Assembly (NCBI GenBank): GCA_000697335.1
Contig: JNEM01010896.1
Coordinates: 1-22,588 of the forward strand
Reading direction: 5' to 3'
DNA from: Conidiobolus incongruus B7586
Lineage: Eukaryota; Entomophthoromycota; Entomophthoromycetes; Entomophthorales; Conidiobolaceae
DNA length: 22,588 nt
The translations under genes were made by a program, and so were the position numbers. The notes under the pieces were generated by a model, which saw only the letters and a list, made by a program, of their open reading frames with translations, ran no database searches and was not told the origin of the DNA. This document shows, piece after piece, positions 21,600 to 22,588 of this stretch; positions within the stretch are counted from its first letter, which is position 1, and every line of letters begins with the position of its first letter.

Positions 21600-22140
21600 T
21601 ATTATAAATATATTTTTTAATATTTAAAGAAATTATAATTATAGAGATAATAGTCTAGTGAATATACTAGATATAATAACTTTTTCTTTTTTAATTATTA
21701 ATTTTTTTTATTACTTTATTATTATTTAATTTAAAAATTATAAAATAATAACTATAAAATGGCTTTTTTAATCTTTTATTTTGTACTAAATAAATATATT
21801 TGGATTAATTAAAAAAATAATTAAAGTTTTCCCACTAGCAAAAATTTTGATAAATTTTAAAAATATATTTAAGAAGTTTGGAATAAATTTAATCTTTTTA
21901 AATATAAAAAGTAAATTGATTCTATATATTATTAACTTAAAAAAGTTACAAAATTCAAATATAAATATATTAAGTTTTAATTCTCTCTTTATAACAAAAA
22001 CTTCCAAATTTTTTAACTTATCTTAAATAAACTTAAAATTTTAATATATTAATATTAAGCTTAAATAAATAACTATTGAGCTTAAACTTTAAAAGCTAAT
22101 TATAATATATATTAAAATTATTGGATATATAAAATATTAT
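21600..22140 (-). pseudogene. Possible fourth transposase-like fragment (D)
   Basis: Around 21690-21635 the - strand gives LLYLVYSLDYYLYNYNF, which lines up with the LPYLVYSLEYNLCDYNCF block of copy C, and the nucleotide string aatatactagatataataac resembles the equivalent part of copy A. Upstream on the - strand a 73-codon open frame (22007-21786) lies where the middle of a transposase would be. The remaining sequence does not align well with A-C, so this is a more eroded copy or a related subfamily. It may abut copy C directly. No terminal repeats could be placed. Confidence 0.4.
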
Positions 22141-22588
22141 CAATATAATTAATATTTTATAATAAATACCAGTCTTAATTCTAAAAGTTAGTTTTAGCAT
22201 TTTAGCTATATTTACCTATATAAATCAATAGTTATATAAAATTAGTTATAAATTTAATAAGTTTAAAAAATATCTATTAAGTTTTTATTAATTTTATTAA
22301 TGGATAAATTATTATATAATTAATCTTTATATTATTATTTATAATAATTATTTTTATATAGATCAATATAATTATAAGTAATTTATATAGTAATTAAACA
22401 ATATAAAATTTTATTTTTATTTGATAATATCAGGTATTTTACTTAAAATATAATTTTTAAATATTGGGGCTATTTATATAATTTAATAATAATCAAATAT
22501 AATTGGTTTATAAAATTATAAGATATATTATTAATTTATTATTAATCAAGTATATTAATGATTTTTAAATTTTATTATATAAAATTTA
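22141..22588. other. AT-rich end of window
   Basis: Nothing recognisable. It could contain the remaining end of fragment D. Confidence 0.4.

Overview
The window is eukaryotic and extremely AT-rich outside two genes. It carries two long, intronless, clearly functional-looking genes, a family of decayed Tc1/mariner DNA transposons, and several shorter decayed or unexplained coding-like patches. The genes use the standard code: CAA/CAG for Gln, and TAA as the real stop in both. They have much higher GC, TATA-like upstream tracts and AATAAA-type downstream signals. An intron-poor gene set in near-80-90% AT spacers, with transposons decayed mainly by C-to-T/G-to-A changes, fits an early-diverging fungus best (for example an anaerobic gut fungus or an arbuscular mycorrhizal fungus). 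The sequence alone does not settle the lineage, and another AT-rich protist is possible.

Layout: 1-3.8 kb is AT-rich spacer with no supportable gene. 3.85-4.18 kb is a less AT-rich upstream region of gene 1 with a 13-base perfect inverted repeat. 4.185-5.873 kb (+) encodes a concentrative nucleoside transporter (CNT). 5.9-9.8 kb is spacer. 9.834-11.134 kb is a mariner-like relic (copy A, - strand), and 11.85-13.15 kb is a second, more diverged copy (B, - strand). 13.4-13.65 kb and 14.94-15.61 kb hold decayed coding-like frames. 16.907-18.067 kb (+) encodes a patatin-like phospholipase. 19.1-19.45 kb is a sharp GC-rich island with open frames on the - strand. 20.234-21.543 kb is the best-preserved mariner relic (copy C, + strand). 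A fourth, weaker transposase-like piece (D, - strand) follows at about 21.6-22.1 kb.

The two intact genes show no operon-like or functional link: they are 11 kb apart, separated by transposon debris. One would import nucleosides at a membrane; the other would hydrolyse acyl-lipids. The most informative part of the window is the set of three related transposon copies. Comparing them shows transition-type decay (CAG to TAG in one copy, TGG to TAG in another), like repeat-induced point mutation or methylcytosine deamination. Against that background the undecayed GC island and the two genes stand out. I found no rRNA, no convincing tRNA, no CRISPR and no clearly new multi-gene system.
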